This document shows, in pieces, positions 1 through 9,300 of a stretch of DNA of 64,000 nucleotides. The notes under the pieces were generated by a model. The model made no database searches and was not told the origin of the DNA. It saw nothing but the letters and a program-made list of their open reading frames with translations. Origin of the DNA: Bacillus taeanensis. Lineage in GTDB: Bacteria; Bacillota; Bacilli; Bacillales; UBA6769. Numbering within the stretch: position 1 is the first letter of the stretch; every line of letters begins with the position of its first letter. Both the position numbers and the translations under genes were made by a program. Location of the stretch: the NCBI RefSeq assembly GCF_003318295.1, contig NZ_QOCW01000012.1:57124-121123 (forward strand), in the 5' to 3' direction.

Positions 1-357
1 TACTATTTTTTTTACTTCTTTGTTTGATAAATTACTCGTTATCGGATTTGGACCCAACCATGATAATTTTCCTTTCTTAGGCTGTAATGGCAAATGAACA
101 ATTACTTCAAGTCCATGCTTATGAGCCAGTTCTGCTTGTTCAGTTGATTGTTCCAAAAATGGCATTACAGCAACGGTGATCGGAATATTTCCAGATAAAA
201 ATTCTTTTACACCTTTCACATTTCCACCAAAATCATCAATAATAATAGCAGCTTTTTTAGTTTCTTTGGATGATAAATCTTCAGCATAGATATTTGTTAA
301 TGGTGTTGCAATAAAAAAAAGATACATAATGATTACAATAAATAATCGAACTCGCAT
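1..357 (-). CDS. Divergent polysaccharide deacetylase (YibQ/DUF610 family), 3' part outside window
   Basis: The ATG is at 357 and the frame stays open for 119 codons to the window edge, so the C-terminus is missing. The first ~22 residues are a hydrophobic signal peptide ending near ANIYA-like residues, so the protein is probably exported. The mature part starts with [11 protein letters not shown], the N-terminal signature of the divergent polysaccharide deacetylase family; a TVAVMPFLE strand and a HLPLQPKK turn follow, as in that family. Members are predicted carbohydrate esterase-fold enzymes acting on envelope polysaccharide, but the substrate is unknown. It stands alone, with ypjP downstream of its start on the same strand. 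Family call is fairly sure; function is inferred. Confidence 0.75.
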   Translation of the reverse strand, partial: MRVRLFIVIIMYLFFIATPLTNIYAEDLSSKETKKAAIIIDDFGGNVKGVKEFLSGNIPITVAVMPFLEQSTEQAELAHKHGLEVIVHLPLQPKKGKLSWLGPNPITSNLSNKEVKKIV

Positions 358-464
358 TATAGGAAGACCTCCATTTTAATTTTTTTTAGTTTTTATATAA
401 TTGTTGTTTTCTATTCTTTTATTTTATATTATTAATACGGTAAGTGAAATTTTAAAAAACGAAT

Positions 465-497
465 TTAAAAGATGCTAACAAAATATGTCAGCATCTT
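465..497 (-). terminator. Rho-independent terminator of ypjP
   Basis: The inverted repeat AAGATGCT (469-476) / AGCATCTT (490-497) lies just past the ypjP stop and is followed on the minus strand by a short T-run (TTTTAAATT). It fits a terminator for ypjP. Confidence 0.6.
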
Positions 498-516
498 GAT
501 CCTGTTCTTATTTTAT

Positions 517-1191
517 TTAAGCAGACCAGTGCGGGGGAGTGTTTTTATCCCAATAAATTTTTCCTATTTCATGATGGGTTTGAAAGTTATCTGTTGGAAC
601 ATGATAATGAAAATTAAACCAATAACCATCAAGCGGAGGATGATCTCTTCTTACATGAAACCGAATAATATCTTGACCGTTTCTTTCATCATAAATATGA
701 AGAATCTTTTCCCCGAGACCACCGGCTGGGTTTTGAGAAATTTTCAGATGGCGAATTTGTTCTTCTTCCAACTCTTCCCCTAACAACGTTACAACCTTAC
801 CAAATTTCGGTAACACTTCCTGCTCATATTGCTTTCCTACACGTCTATTAATAACTGGACCAAACTTAATTTCTGCTAATTTTTTTGCTTCGGACATCGT
901 ATAAGTCATAAATTCGTTTTGAAGTTTTTCTTTTTCTGAAAACGACTTTGGAATTACATTCCATGATACACTTTCACTAAGTTTAGCTTCATTATTTTGT
1001 TTTTCAGGTTGTGCTAATTGTTCTTCAATAAAATTTTCGGAAACAGCATCACCTTTTGTATCGATGCTATGTGCTACAACTTCTGAACGTTTGGAATCGC
1101 TATCATTTAAAAGAATCGACGTAGGTACAACTGTTCCAAAAGTGAGAATTGTAATAAGTACAACGATTGATTTCCGTAACCAGAGCGGCAT
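517..1191 (-). CDS. ypjP: YpjP-like protein
   Basis: An uncharacterised Bacillus protein. The C-terminal block RFHVRRDHPPLDGYWFNFHY followed by a histidine-rich stretch and IYWDKNTPPHW matches what I remember of B. subtilis YpjP closely. A longer frame reaches 1236, but the ATG at 1191 (MPLWLRKS) is preferred because AGAGGAAG lies 7 bases upstream. The N-terminus then gives a positively charged segment plus one membrane helix (about residues 5-25), so the protein is probably membrane-anchored or secreted. The middle is charged and poorly conserved. No biochemical function is known to me. It is monocistronic with its own terminator. Confidence 0.85.
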   Translation of the reverse strand: MPLWLRKSIVVLITILTFGTVVPTSILLNDSDSKRSEVVAHSIDTKGDAVSENFIEEQLAQPEKQNNEAKLSESVSWNVIPKSFSEKEKLQNEFMTYTMSEAKKLAEIKFGPVINRRVGKQYEQEVLPKFGKVVTLLGEELEEEQIRHLKISQNPAGGLGEKILHIYDERNGQDIIRFHVRRDHPPLDGYWFNFHYHVPTDNFQTHHEIGKIYWDKNTPPHWSA

Positions 1192-1379
1192 TTTATTTCT
1201 TCCTCTCACTATTTTTATGTTCATTTTCTCACACATTCAGCTAAAATGCTAGAAAAAAAAGACCTATTTCACCTCATTCATTCTCCTTTTTATTTCAATA
1301 ATTAATATTTCTATCGTTTTTGGAAAGAGTACCCCTTCCTCAAGGAATGTGAAGGGCGATAGACCAATCAGTAGGGAGG

Positions 1380-1750
1380 GGGTGAATTTCCATCATTTAT
1401 GACGAACGCAAGTACGTAATAAATGATATCATAATAGTTGTACATCCTTGTACATGCTCATTGAAAACTGAACATATAAGGTTGTAGCAGGAAAAGACGC
1501 TCTGCTGCGTAAAATGTTCAAGCCTAGAGAAGCCGAAGATGCGTGATACATGACTAGCACAACGTGTGAAAATGGTGCAGTAGGCTTATTAAAAGAAGTC
1601 CCAAAGGCAAGACCGATGGGATAGAGGAGTTGGGCGTATTTAGACCGCCAATGTGTCAACTCCACTAACGTTAAGCGTTCAGAAATGTTCGATACGTTAG
1701 AAACCCCCACTTCAAATTTTCGTTAGAAAATTAAGTGGCGGGAGTATTCA
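1380..1750 (+). mobile_element. IS200/IS605-type remnant: right end and omegaRNA-like scaffold, no tnpB/tnpA
   Basis: No credible protein is encoded here, but the DNA has the form of the 3' end of an IS200/IS605-family TnpB element. A long structured, G-rich non-coding stretch ends in a strong hairpin at 1704-1742 (CCCCCACTT ... AAGTGGCGGG with inner AATTTTC/GAAAATT), followed by GAGTATTCA; TTCA at 1747-1750 is the expected kind of right-end cleavage motif. A second stem (ATCATTTAT 1392-1400 / ATAAATGAT 1419-1427, extended by ACG/CGT) lies near the left limit and may be the left-end palindrome or part of the RNA. No tnpA or tnpB remains, so it is either a non-autonomous derivative or a decayed copy. 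Left boundary is uncertain. The family assignment is inferred from the end structure. Confidence 0.5.
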
Positions 1751-1810
1751 TGTAACTTATTCCTTTACTTTACTCTTCAATTAGTTAATACTCATATCTT
1801 TCTGTTTTCA

Positions 1811-2587
1811 CTAGACTCTATCATATCTATAAAAATGAGCCGTATTTTTAGTAGTTAAATCTTTAACATTCTTACTACTTATCTTCTTTATTTCCGCTGT
1901 TTTTTGAACGACCTCTTTTAATAAAAGAGGTGTTGTTTTCGTATTCTCAAATATTTCATGATAAGGCCATGGTCCATCTGTCTCAAGCATTAATTGAGAT
2001 AAGGGCACTTGACTAACTAACTGTCGATCTCGCTCTCGATAACATATTTCAGGTGTTACTGAAATAAAATAACCGGCCTCAATAATCAATTGAAGCAGTT
2101 TTTTTTCCGCTTTCAGCCAATGAAAATGTGCGTTAACACCTTCGTACTTTTGAAGCAGTTCATAAACTATCGCTGCCTTATCATGGACAGCATGCAGGAC
2201 TACCGGCAGTGAAAGCTGCTTTGCTTTTTCTATGAAAATTTTCAACAGCTCTATGTAGTGCTGTAAAGAAGGAAACTTAGAGTTTTCATATGAATAATGA
2301 GGCAATCCAATTTCTCCTATCGCAGAAATTGTATGCCGTTCAGATCTTATAAGGGTTAATAATTCATTTAATTCACATTCAGCAGGTAAAGGCTGCTCAG
2401 GATGAAAACCAATACACGGTATGACGAAATCCGGAAATTGATTAGCAAGTTCAAGGGTGTCATATGATGAACGTAAATTGGTGGAAACTGATACTGCTCC
2501 TTTAATCCCTGCTTTTTTCCATTTTTCTATGTATGCTGGTAAATCTTCACGATTATACTGATCTAGATGAATATGAGCATCTATCAA
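1811..2587 (-). CDS. TatD family metal-dependent hydrolase
   Basis: A TIM-barrel metallohydrolase of the TatD DNase/amidohydrolase group. From the chosen start the protein begins M-I-D-A-H-I-H, with the HxH metal pair at residues 5 and 7. Later motifs include IGEIGLPHY (catalytic Glu region), VVLHAVHD and MLETDGPW, whose final Asp is a metal ligand. At ~258 residues it is the usual length. The frame opens with GTG at 2596, but AGAGGTG overlaps that codon and lies 8 bases before the TTG at 2587, so TTG is preferred. It follows the signalling cluster by 27 bases and may be cotranscribed. TatD proteins often act as 3'-5' nucleases; the substrate here is not shown. Confidence 0.85.
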   Translation of the reverse strand: MIDAHIHLDQYNREDLPAYIEKWKKAGIKGAVSVSTNLRSSYDTLELANQFPDFVIPCIGFHPEQPLPAECELNELLTLIRSERHTISAIGEIGLPHYSYENSKFPSLQHYIELLKIFIEKAKQLSLPVVLHAVHDKAAIVYELLQKYEGVNAHFHWLKAEKKLLQLIIEAGYFISVTPEICYRERDRQLVSQVPLSQLMLETDGPWPYHEIFENTKTTPLLLKEVVQKTAEIKKISSKNVKDLTTKNTAHFYRYDRV

Positions 2588-2614
2588 GATGAACACCTCT
2601 TTTGAATAGTTGAT

Positions 2615-4171
2615 TTATTCAAGAAATGGTTGATTAAAATAAACAATATGTGAAGGGTCTTCTTGTTCTTTCACAATTTCATGAAGCACTTTAATTAACT
2701 CATTTGGTTTATATGGTTTTAAGAAAAAGCGTTTTGCGCCAACAGATTTACTATAATCGTTTTCATCTAAAGCCGTTGAAATAACAATTGGAATGTTTTC
2801 GAAAAACGGATTCTCTTTTAATTTTTCAATGAATTCCCAGCCGTTCATCTCTTTTTCAAGCATAATATCTAAAACAATTGCAGAAGGAGTTTTTTGTTTT
2901 ATATTACTAAAAGCTTCTTCACCACTCTTAAAAAGGTAAACATTAAACCCACTCCTTACCAATTCTTCTTTTAATAAAAGTGCTAAACTTTCATCATCTT
3001 CTACTATAAATATTGTAGGACGTTTCTCATTATAAGCGGAATCATCATGCTTCACTTTTTGTTCAACAACAATTGGAAATAAAATTGTAAATGTACTTCC
3101 TTTTCCTTCTACTGAATCAATAGTAATTTCACCTTCATGAGCTTTCATGATTTCTTTTGAAATTGCTAATCCTAACCCTGTCCCACCAATTCGCTGATCA
3201 TTTGAACTATCAATTCGATAAAATTTTGTAAACAGCTTACTTATTGCTTCTTCAGGAATTCCTAATCCTTCATCAGATACTGCTATCGCTAAGTGTTTCT
3301 CTTTGATTTGAACAGTAATTCTAACCTCTCCTCCGTCTGGAGAATATTTGACAGCATTACTCACTATATTTGTTATCACTTGTTTTATCTTGTCTTTGTC
3401 TGCAAATACCGTTGTATTAAACGTACATTGTTTTAATAGAAATACATGTTTTTTGGAATTTACTTTATTTTCCTCAATCACTTCCTCTATTACTGGAAGA
3501 ATATCAACAAATTTTTTTAAATATGTTTGCTTTCCAGCCTCCATACGCTGAACATCTAAAAAATCATTAATCAGTGTTGTTAAACGTTTTGCTTCTTTGT
3601 AAATCGTCATTAAATATTTTTTTTGTCTTTCTGGTTTTAACTCTCGATACAACATTAACTCTGTAAATCCAAGCACACTAGAAAGAGGTGTGCGTAGTTC
3701 ATGACTAACAGTGCTGACTAATTCTGATTTCATTTGATCTATTTCGTATTCTTTTGTAATATCTCGATGAACGAAGATTGCGCCAATCATTTCGCCATTT
3801 TTTTCTATTTTTTCATAGTACATTTGAATAAAACGAGGTTTATTTGTAGTGAATTGGTATTGAATTACTTCACTTTTTGGCTTTTCACCTTTAATCACAG
3901 TAGAAAAAAATTGCAGCACTTCCGCAGATTCGGCCGTATTTTTTTTGAACATCTCCTGCCATTCTTCTAGTGAACATCCAATCACATCGTTTATATCAGC
4001 ACAATTCATAAACTGACACATCTGACGGTTTACTTTTAAAATACGCCCTTTCCTGTCTACATACTGAATACCCTCTCTTACTGAATCAATAATATTTTGA
4101 TTTATTTCTCGTTCTACTTCTTCTTCATATTGATTGATAAGGTTTTGTTCATTTTCTTGCCTATCACTCAC
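2615..4171 (-). CDS. Hybrid sensor histidine kinase (PAS-HisKA-HATPase-REC)
   Basis: A soluble sensor kinase with an attached receiver. Numbered from GTG 4171: a short coiled N-terminus, a PAS domain (about 30-145, with RDITKEYE at its end), HisKA with STVSHELRTPLSS (phospho-His H157), and HATPase_c with N-box (SNAVKYSPDGG), G1 (DEGLGIP) and G2 (GGTGLGLAIS). The C-terminal receiver (about 375-500) has paired acidic residues (VEDDE), phospho-acceptor D435 and a KPYKP switch Lys. No membrane segment is visible, so the signal is cytoplasmic. GTG at 4171 is preferred over TTG 4186 because TTGGAGAG sits 7 bases upstream; GTG overlaps the stop of the preceding receiver gene by 8 bases (translational coupling). 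Confidence 0.88.
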   Translation of the reverse strand: MSDRQENEQNLINQYEEEVEREINQNIIDSVREGIQYVDRKGRILKVNRQMCQFMNCADINDVIGCSLEEWQEMFKKNTAESAEVLQFFSTVIKGEKPKSEVIQYQFTTNKPRFIQMYYEKIEKNGEMIGAIFVHRDITKEYEIDQMKSELVSTVSHELRTPLSSVLGFTELMLYRELKPERQKKYLMTIYKEAKRLTTLINDFLDVQRMEAGKQTYLKKFVDILPVIEEVIEENKVNSKKHVFLLKQCTFNTTVFADKDKIKQVITNIVSNAVKYSPDGGEVRITVQIKEKHLAIAVSDEGLGIPEEAISKLFTKFYRIDSSNDQRIGGTGLGLAISKEIMKAHEGEITIDSVEGKGSTFTILFPIVVEQKVKHDDSAYNEKRPTIFIVEDDESLALLLKEELVRSGFNVYLFKSGEEAFSNIKQKTPSAIVLDIMLEKEMNGWEFIEKLKENPFFENIPIVISTALDENDYSKSVGAKRFFLKPYKPNELIKVLHEIVKEQEDPSHIVYFNQPFLE

Positions 4172-4532
4172 TAAAAATCTCTCCAATCATCTTCACCAAT
4201 TGAATAGGACTAAATGGTTTTGCTAAAAAATAATCCGCTCCTGCCCGTTTTACACGCTCTTGATCCACCTGTTGACTTTTTGCTGTTAACATTAAAATTT
4301 TTACATTTCTTTTTTCAAAATCAAAATTTCTTCTGATTTTTTCGATTACTTCAAGTCCAGTCATTTTCGGCATCATATAATCAAGTAAAATTAAATCATA
4401 CTCAGTTTCATATATTTTTTTGCATGCTTCTTCTCCGTCTTCTGCTTGTTCTATTTCATATCCTTCCTCTTCTAATGTATCTGTAACAAGCATACGAAGA
4501 ACTTCTTCATCTTCAGCTAGCAAAATTTTCAA
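4164..4532 (-). CDS. Single-domain response regulator (CheY-like)
   Basis: This is a lone receiver domain of 122 residues with no output domain. D8/E7 form the acidic pocket, D51 in LLLDYMMPK is the phospho-acceptor, LTA gives the conserved Thr, and LAKPF carries the switch Lys. In multi-receiver relays such proteins shuttle phosphate between a kinase and an Hpt protein. The genes on either side supply both partners: a hybrid kinase downstream (8-base overlap) and an Hpt-containing protein 13 bases upstream. A role as the middle carrier of a local phosphorelay is an inference from that context. Confidence 0.88.
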   Translation of the reverse strand: MKILLAEDEEVLRMLVTDTLEEEGYEIEQAEDGEEACKKIYETEYDLILLDYMMPKMTGLEVIEKIRRNFDFEKRNVKILMLTAKSQQVDQERVKRAGADYFLAKPFSPIQLVKMIGEIFSE

Positions 4533-4545
4533 AGTCGTCTCCCCC

Positions 4546-6156
4546 TTATATTTTTTTATTAATTAATCTCTTTATTCTTGCTTCTAATTCTTTAATATTA
4601 AATGGTTTTGTTATATAGTCATCAGCTCCTAGTTCTAATGCTCGAATAATATCTTTTTCAGCTTTTCTTCCAGTGAGCATTACAACAATATAGCGGCTCT
4701 GATCATATTCATTTCTAAGCTTTTTCAGAACTTCCAATCCATCCATTCTCGGCATAATGCCATCAAGAATTAACACATAAGGCCCACTGCCTCGATGCCA
4801 GTTATCATTAAAAAACTCTTCTCCTTCACGAAAACTTTTTACTTCGATATGATAATTTTCTTTCGCTGCATTTTCAAAATAATCTTGAACCATCTGTCGA
4901 ATAATTGGCTCATCATCAATAATTCCAATTCGAATGGTTTTAGAACTTTCCGTTTCTTCGAATATATTAGAAGGCGTAAACACACAATTCTTCCCCATTT
5001 TTTTGGCTTTATCTAAAGCAATTTCTGCCTGTTCAAGCCACTTTACTTCTTTAATATTTGTTTTATTTACTTCCACCACTCCAGCTGAAAAAGACAAATG
5101 AAAGAAAAGTTGATTGTAAGAAAAGTCGATATTTCGAAATTTATCCAGCATATGTTCTAATAATTGATTTGCTTCCGCCGCTGAAGTATGGGGAAGTAAT
5201 AGAACAAATTCTGTTCCCCCATAGCGTATTAAATAATCAGGATTACGTTTGTTTTCAAGAATCAAGTTTGCAAATGACCTTAAAATCTCATCTCCTGTTA
5301 AGTGTCCATAAGAGTCATTGATATTTTTAAAATCATCTATTTCTATCATTGCAATTGTGAATATTTCGCCTGTTCGTGTATATTCTGCCAACTGGCGATC
5401 AAACTCCATCATTAAAAATTTACGATTGTAAACATGCGTTAATTCATCCATTAAAATAGCATTTCTAATCGATTGACGCCTTTGAAGATGTCTTTTAATT
5501 CGTACAAGAAACTCATTCATTTCAACTGGTTTTTTTATAAAATCATCTGCACCTTCTTGAAAGCATTGGATACGTGTTTCTCTATCATTATGCAAACTCA
5601 TCATCATAATAGAAATAAAATGAAATTCTGCTTGCTTTTGAATCGTTTTCAACACTTCAACCCCATTTTTTTCCTTCATATAAATATCTAAAAGGACAAT
5701 ATCGGGTTTAAGACGATAAAAAAGATCAATTGCTTGATCAGCATATAATGTAGCAAAAACCATCCAGCCTTCATTTTCAAGCTTATTTCTTAAAGATTGA
5801 ACAAAAATCGGATCATCATCCACTAATAGGATCGTGCCCTGTTTTTCTTTTAGTTCCTCCTTAAATTCGCTTATTTCTTCTATTCCTTTGTGCTCTTTAT
5901 ATAAGTTAACAATCAATTCATAAAGATTAGTTTGTATTGTTTTTAAGTCAACCTGTTTACTGCTTAACTCATCAAAATGTTGAATTGCTTTTTCTGCATA
6001 TTCCGCATATTCGTTTAATCCTAGAGTAGGTGCTGTTCCTATAACCGAATGAAGAAAACAATGAACATCTTTTTCTAAGATAAGTGCGTTTTCATCAAAC
6101 CAATCTTGTAAATTACCCTTAATTTTTTCAATAAAATACCATTGATACTTGTTCAT
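4546..6156 (-). CDS. Hpt-REC-GGDEF(degenerate)-REC signalling protein
   Basis: Four-domain protein, numbered from ATG 6156. An N-terminal helical Hpt-like domain (about 1-95; H36 in FLHSVIGTA), receiver 1 (about 108-225; phospho-Asp D157 in VLLDIYM), a GGDEF domain (about 228-395) and receiver 2 (about 408-535; D465 in LILDGIMPR). In the GGDEF domain the signature reads YGGTEF (Thr for the catalytic Asp/Glu) and the first metal Asp is Glu (MIEIDDFK), so diguanylate cyclase activity is doubtful. The inhibitory-site motif RxxD (RNPD) is kept at the normal five-residue spacing before GG. ATG 6156 is preferred over GTG 6162 because AGGAGG lies 6 bases upstream. First gene of the signalling operon. 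Confidence 0.85.
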   Translation of the reverse strand: MNKYQWYFIEKIKGNLQDWFDENALILEKDVHCFLHSVIGTAPTLGLNEYAEYAEKAIQHFDELSSKQVDLKTIQTNLYELIVNLYKEHKGIEEISEFKEELKEKQGTILLVDDDPIFVQSLRNKLENEGWMVFATLYADQAIDLFYRLKPDIVLLDIYMKEKNGVEVLKTIQKQAEFHFISIMMMSLHNDRETRIQCFQEGADDFIKKPVEMNEFLVRIKRHLQRRQSIRNAILMDELTHVYNRKFLMMEFDRQLAEYTRTGEIFTIAMIEIDDFKNINDSYGHLTGDEILRSFANLILENKRNPDYLIRYGGTEFVLLLPHTSAAEANQLLEHMLDKFRNIDFSYNQLFFHLSFSAGVVEVNKTNIKEVKWLEQAEIALDKAKKMGKNCVFTPSNIFEETESSKTIRIGIIDDEPIIRQMVQDYFENAAKENYHIEVKSFREGEEFFNDNWHRGSGPYVLILDGIMPRMDGLEVLKKLRNEYDQSRYIVVMLTGRKAEKDIIRALELGADDYITKPFNIKELEARIKRLINKKI

Positions 6157-6333
6157 TCTCACCCTCCTGAATCATTTCCAAAAAGAAAGTTATTTTTCAT
6201 GTATTTTACTAATTATCCGAACTGTGAAGAATCAATTCCATTTTATAATAGCTGAAATTAGCTGGATTCGCCATGTTGAATCATTATCACATAAACATCA
6301 TCAAACTTTTACCCACAGCAAGCTGCCTTATGT

Positions 6334-6369
6334 AAAAAAGATGATGCAATAAACAATTGCATCATCTTT
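6334..6369 (-). terminator. Terminator of addBA
   Basis: A perfect 14-bp stem (6337-6350 / 6356-6369) overlaps the addA stop codon and is followed on the minus strand by TTTTTTAC. It is a classical intrinsic terminator. Confidence 0.85.
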
Positions 6370-9300
6370 AAACTTCCACTACAATATCTCCATCAAAAAA
6401 GTATAAATACTTGTTATAAAGCGGCTTTTTCCAAATCTGTTCTACTGCGTTTTGATAAAGCTCAAGCTGTATTTTATAACGATTAAGGAGGATAGACTTC
6501 ACTTCTTCTATTTCTCCTTCAACACGTCCAGTAATTGTATCTGTTTTATAATCTATTAAAGTTAATCCTTCATGATCTTCAATAATTAAATCAATCACAC
6601 CCTGCACTAATACCTTTTCATTACTTTTTAATGAACGATTATTCGTAATCGTATTGGCAGGCACTGCTAAACTAAACGGAATTTCTCGATGAAGCGCCTC
6701 TGCATTTAACATTTTCTTACCAAGCTTTGAGTGAAAGAACGCTTGAATTTTTTTTATTTCAATTGTTTCAGCTTGTTCACTTGTTAAGATCTCTTTATTT
6801 ACCATCTTAGCTAAAAGTTCCTTTATTTCGAGCTCTGATTGAGCATGATCAAATGATAAATGCTGCATTACCATATGCATGGCAGAGCCTTTTTCAGCGG
6901 CCGTTAATCGCTCTTTTTGTAAAAACTTTGGTCGTTCAGAGATTTGTTTTTTAAATGGACGAATCAATAATGTATCACTATATTCATCTGCAGATTCTCG
7001 TTGTCTTTTAATTTCTGTTACACTTTGTTTTGATTTAATTTTACTCGTTTCCTCATACTCGTACTTCCACTGTAGAGAACGATAAACAGTTTCCTTTTCT
7101 TCACTAGTAACAGCAACCATTTTCCCATTTTTAATTTTTTCAATGGTCTCTTCCATTAGATCGGTTTCATGTTCACTTAAAGTGAGAAAATTCGCAGCAT
7201 CTATCACTGAAATTTTCCATTCCGAACGATCTTGATAAACTTCTGCTGCAGGAAGATGAGAAACAGATAAATAATCTCTTAAAATTTGACTATCACGGTG
7301 TCTTATTAAAGCTGGTCCAATCCAATCAAGATAGGAACGGCTCTTTGTACGTTCGAAATCAGGAAGAAGCCATTCTTTTTCATGAATATGCTGTCCCCAT
7401 TTTTGAACATCTTTTTCCAAGTCTTTTACTGTGCCAACTAAATACAGCTTTTCTTTTGCCCGCGTTAAAGCGACATATAATATCCGCATTTCCTCAGCAA
7501 GCATCTCCAGTTTCATTCGCTGCTTAATTGACAGCTGCAGTAAGGTAGGATAACTTAAACGATTAGTAGGATCAATAAATTTCGTTCCAAACCCAAGTTC
7601 TTTATGAAGTAAATACGAACGATTTAAATCCTGCATATTAAATTGTTTAGAAAGCCCTGCTGTAAACACAATTGGAAATTCTAACCCTTTACTTTTATGA
7701 ATTGTCATGACGCGCACTACATCTTCTTGTTCTGTTAAAGCACGTGCTGCTCCTAAATCGTTTCCTCGATCCTGCATCCGTTCAATAAAGCGTAAAAACC
7801 GAAATAGCCCTCGAAACGATGTTTCTTCATATTGACGTGCCCGATCATAAAGGGCGCGTAAATTTGCCTGCCGCTGCTTTCCACCAGGGAGTCCGGCCAC
7901 AAAATCATAATAGTTTGTCTCCTGATATAAATGCCATATTAAATCCGATAAAGCCCCTTGTCGCGCTTTTGTACGCCAACTATCTAATCGATCATAAAAA
8001 TTCACTATTTTTTTATTAAGTTCTGTATTGTTTTCCTCATTTAAGTAAGCTTTCATGGCATCAAAATAGTATCCCTGTTTATCAGAAAGACGAATTTGCG
8101 CCATTTCTTCTTCCGTACAGCCAATAATAGGCGAACGCAACACAGATGCAAGCGGTATATCTTGATATGGATTATCAATCACTTTCAAAAGCGCCATCAT
8201 GATCGAAACTTCTGTTGCTTCAAAATAACCTGTTGATAACTCAGCATAAGCAGGGATTCCCTGAATCTTCAATTCTTCAAGAAGACTTGGAGCCCAGCTT
8301 GATGTGGCACGAAGTAATATTACAATATCACGATACTGAACCGGTCTCATTGCCTGCAATTTTTTATCAAACACTTCAGCAGGTGTGCCGTTTTCCTTTC
8401 CAACTAATTCTTTAATTTTTTCAGCAATACACCTTGCTTCAAGCTGCACCGTTTCAAAGTCTGAATCATCTAATTCAACTGAAGCTCCTTGATTTGATTC
8501 CTTTTCATCCTTGCTGCGATTAATAAGAAGAAGTTCTGCTTTTACATTTTCACTTTTAGGATATTCTGCTCCTAAACGAAGCTCGGCATCATCATCATAG
8601 TTCAGTTCTCCAACTTTTTCATTCATAATTTGTTTAAAAATGAAATTCGTCGCATGGAGGACTTCTTTTCGGCTTCGGAAATTTTTAGATAAGTCGATTC
8701 GAAGACCTTTTCCTTTTCCATCTTTTGAATAAGCTTTATATTTCTTCAAGAAAAGAGCAGGCTCCGCAAGGCGAAAACGGTAAATGCTTTGCTTCACGTC
8801 TCCAACCATAAATCGATTTCCATTCTTCTCATCTGCTTTTGAGACAAGCTGGATAATAGATTCCTGTACTTGATTTGTATCTTGATATTCATCAACAAGC
8901 ACTTCAGCAAATTGCTGTTGATAGGAACGAGCTGTCTCAGATGGGATAACGTTTTCCGGGATTGAAGCTTCATCTCGTAAAATAGCAAGACAATAATGTT
9001 CTAAATCAGAAAAATCAACTAGACCTTTTTCAAGCTTTGCTTCCTCATATTTTTTTGCAAATTCATTTACAAGTGCAGAGAGTGTGCGAATAACAGAAGC
9101 AGTATGGCGGAGCTCATCCAAATAATGATTAGGATGACGTTCAAAAAAATCCTCTTGAATAGATTCCATTGCTTCTTTTGCAGAGGCACGTAAACTTTTC
9201 ACCTCTTCTTGCAGCACTTTATCACACCCTCTGCACGGCTTTAATCTATCAAATGATAGGTGCTGAAAACCGTTATAGAGTGCTTCCCATGTTCTTTCAC

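Noticed and set aside
472..783. Plus-strand frame opposite ypjP
   Set aside because: Shadow of the ypjP coding sequence on the other strand; no independent start signals.
1429..1710. 93-codon minus-strand frame antisense to the IS605-like remnant
   Set aside because: No ribosome binding site, low-complexity composition, and it lies on the strand opposite to a structured non-coding element; better explained as antisense of that RNA-like DNA.
4164..6162. Possible diguanylate cyclase as a normal active enzyme
   Set aside because: The GGDEF signature is GGTEF and the first metal Asp is Glu, so I do not call it an active cyclase.
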